The notes beneath the pieces are model-generated. The model made no database searches, had not been told where the DNA came from, and was given only the letters and a program-made list of their open reading frames with translations. A stretch of 64,000 bases of DNA from an uncultured bacterium (lineage in GTDB: Bacteria > Verrucomicrobiota > Lentisphaeria > Victivallales > UBA1829), in NCBI GenBank assembly GCA_949297765.1, contig CASFTV010000001.1:310001-374000 (forward strand), written 5' to 3'. The position numbers were made by a program, and so were the translations under genes. Shown here piece by piece: positions 63,940-64,000 of the stretch. Position 1 is the stretch's first letter; each line of letters opens with the position of its first letter.

Positions 63940-64000
63940 AGACACACACTGTAAAAAAAAACGGAAAAACCGGAAAACAATAACAGGAAAGGGTTTACTT

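Overview
The window looks like a chromosome segment of a Victivallis-like member of the Lentisphaerae (PVC group). This is inferred, not proven. The reasons are a secreted pseudopilin of the PVC type co-oriented with polysaccharide-degrading enzymes, a mix of alpha/beta-mannosidase-type glycosidases with sugar regulators, and small secreted proteins without clear relatives. GC content is moderate to high, and strong codon bias leaves very long open frames antisense to real genes. No rRNA, tRNA, CRISPR array, insertion sequence or phage gene was seen.

Layout. 90-5679: a tight three-gene unit of pseudopilin, GH5-like glycosidase and PA14/SGNH-like secreted protein. 5756-8150: glnS and a metallo-beta-lactamase hydrolase, followed by about 800 bases of AT-rich noncoding DNA before an IclR regulator and an SDR epimerase (8955-10917). 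10970-15118 (minus): a LysM protein and a fused LplT-PlsC-acyl-ACP ligase. 15341-17240: DksA-like protein, lspA and miaA. Divergent tyrS/lysS follow, then an XRE-cupin regulator divergent from leuCD, then carB (minus). 26559-35250 is a carbohydrate region: a DUF5054/GH38-like enzyme, an MFS transporter, a GH2 beta-mannosidase, an AraC regulator and three tandem paralogous 197-aa secreted proteins. 35564-43905: a bile-acid-sodium-symporter-family transporter, DAHP synthase/NUDIX/small coiled-coil unit, a degenerate Ppx/GppA protein, and a TPR-SpoU-dapF-dapA-PHP operon. 44101-48866: a Tad/Flp-type pilin and minor pilin cluster plus a DUF2157/GDYXXLXY membrane pair. 48985-51823: ribF, a membrane-anchored MerR-like HTH coiled-coil protein, queD and a Sua5/YrdC protein. 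51887-63713: metH, a sugar-6-phosphate mutarotase, an acidic orphan protein, a PflX-like radical SAM protein, a DMT exporter divergent from an XRE-cupin/PHP pair, a GT2 glycosyltransferase with trmO, and an MscS channel.

Shared control. At least ten genes have a sigma70-like promoter whose -10 is TATATT, usually 16-17 bases after a TTGAAA/TTGC-type -35. The last 200 bases hold a good sigma54 (-24/-12) promoter with palindromes upstream, pointing at a gene beyond the window. The most unusual items are the pseudopilin-glycosidase-pseudohydrolase unit, the triplet of secreted paralogs, the HTH-TM-coiled-coil protein, the orphan Flp/Tad pilin set and the sigma54 promoter region.
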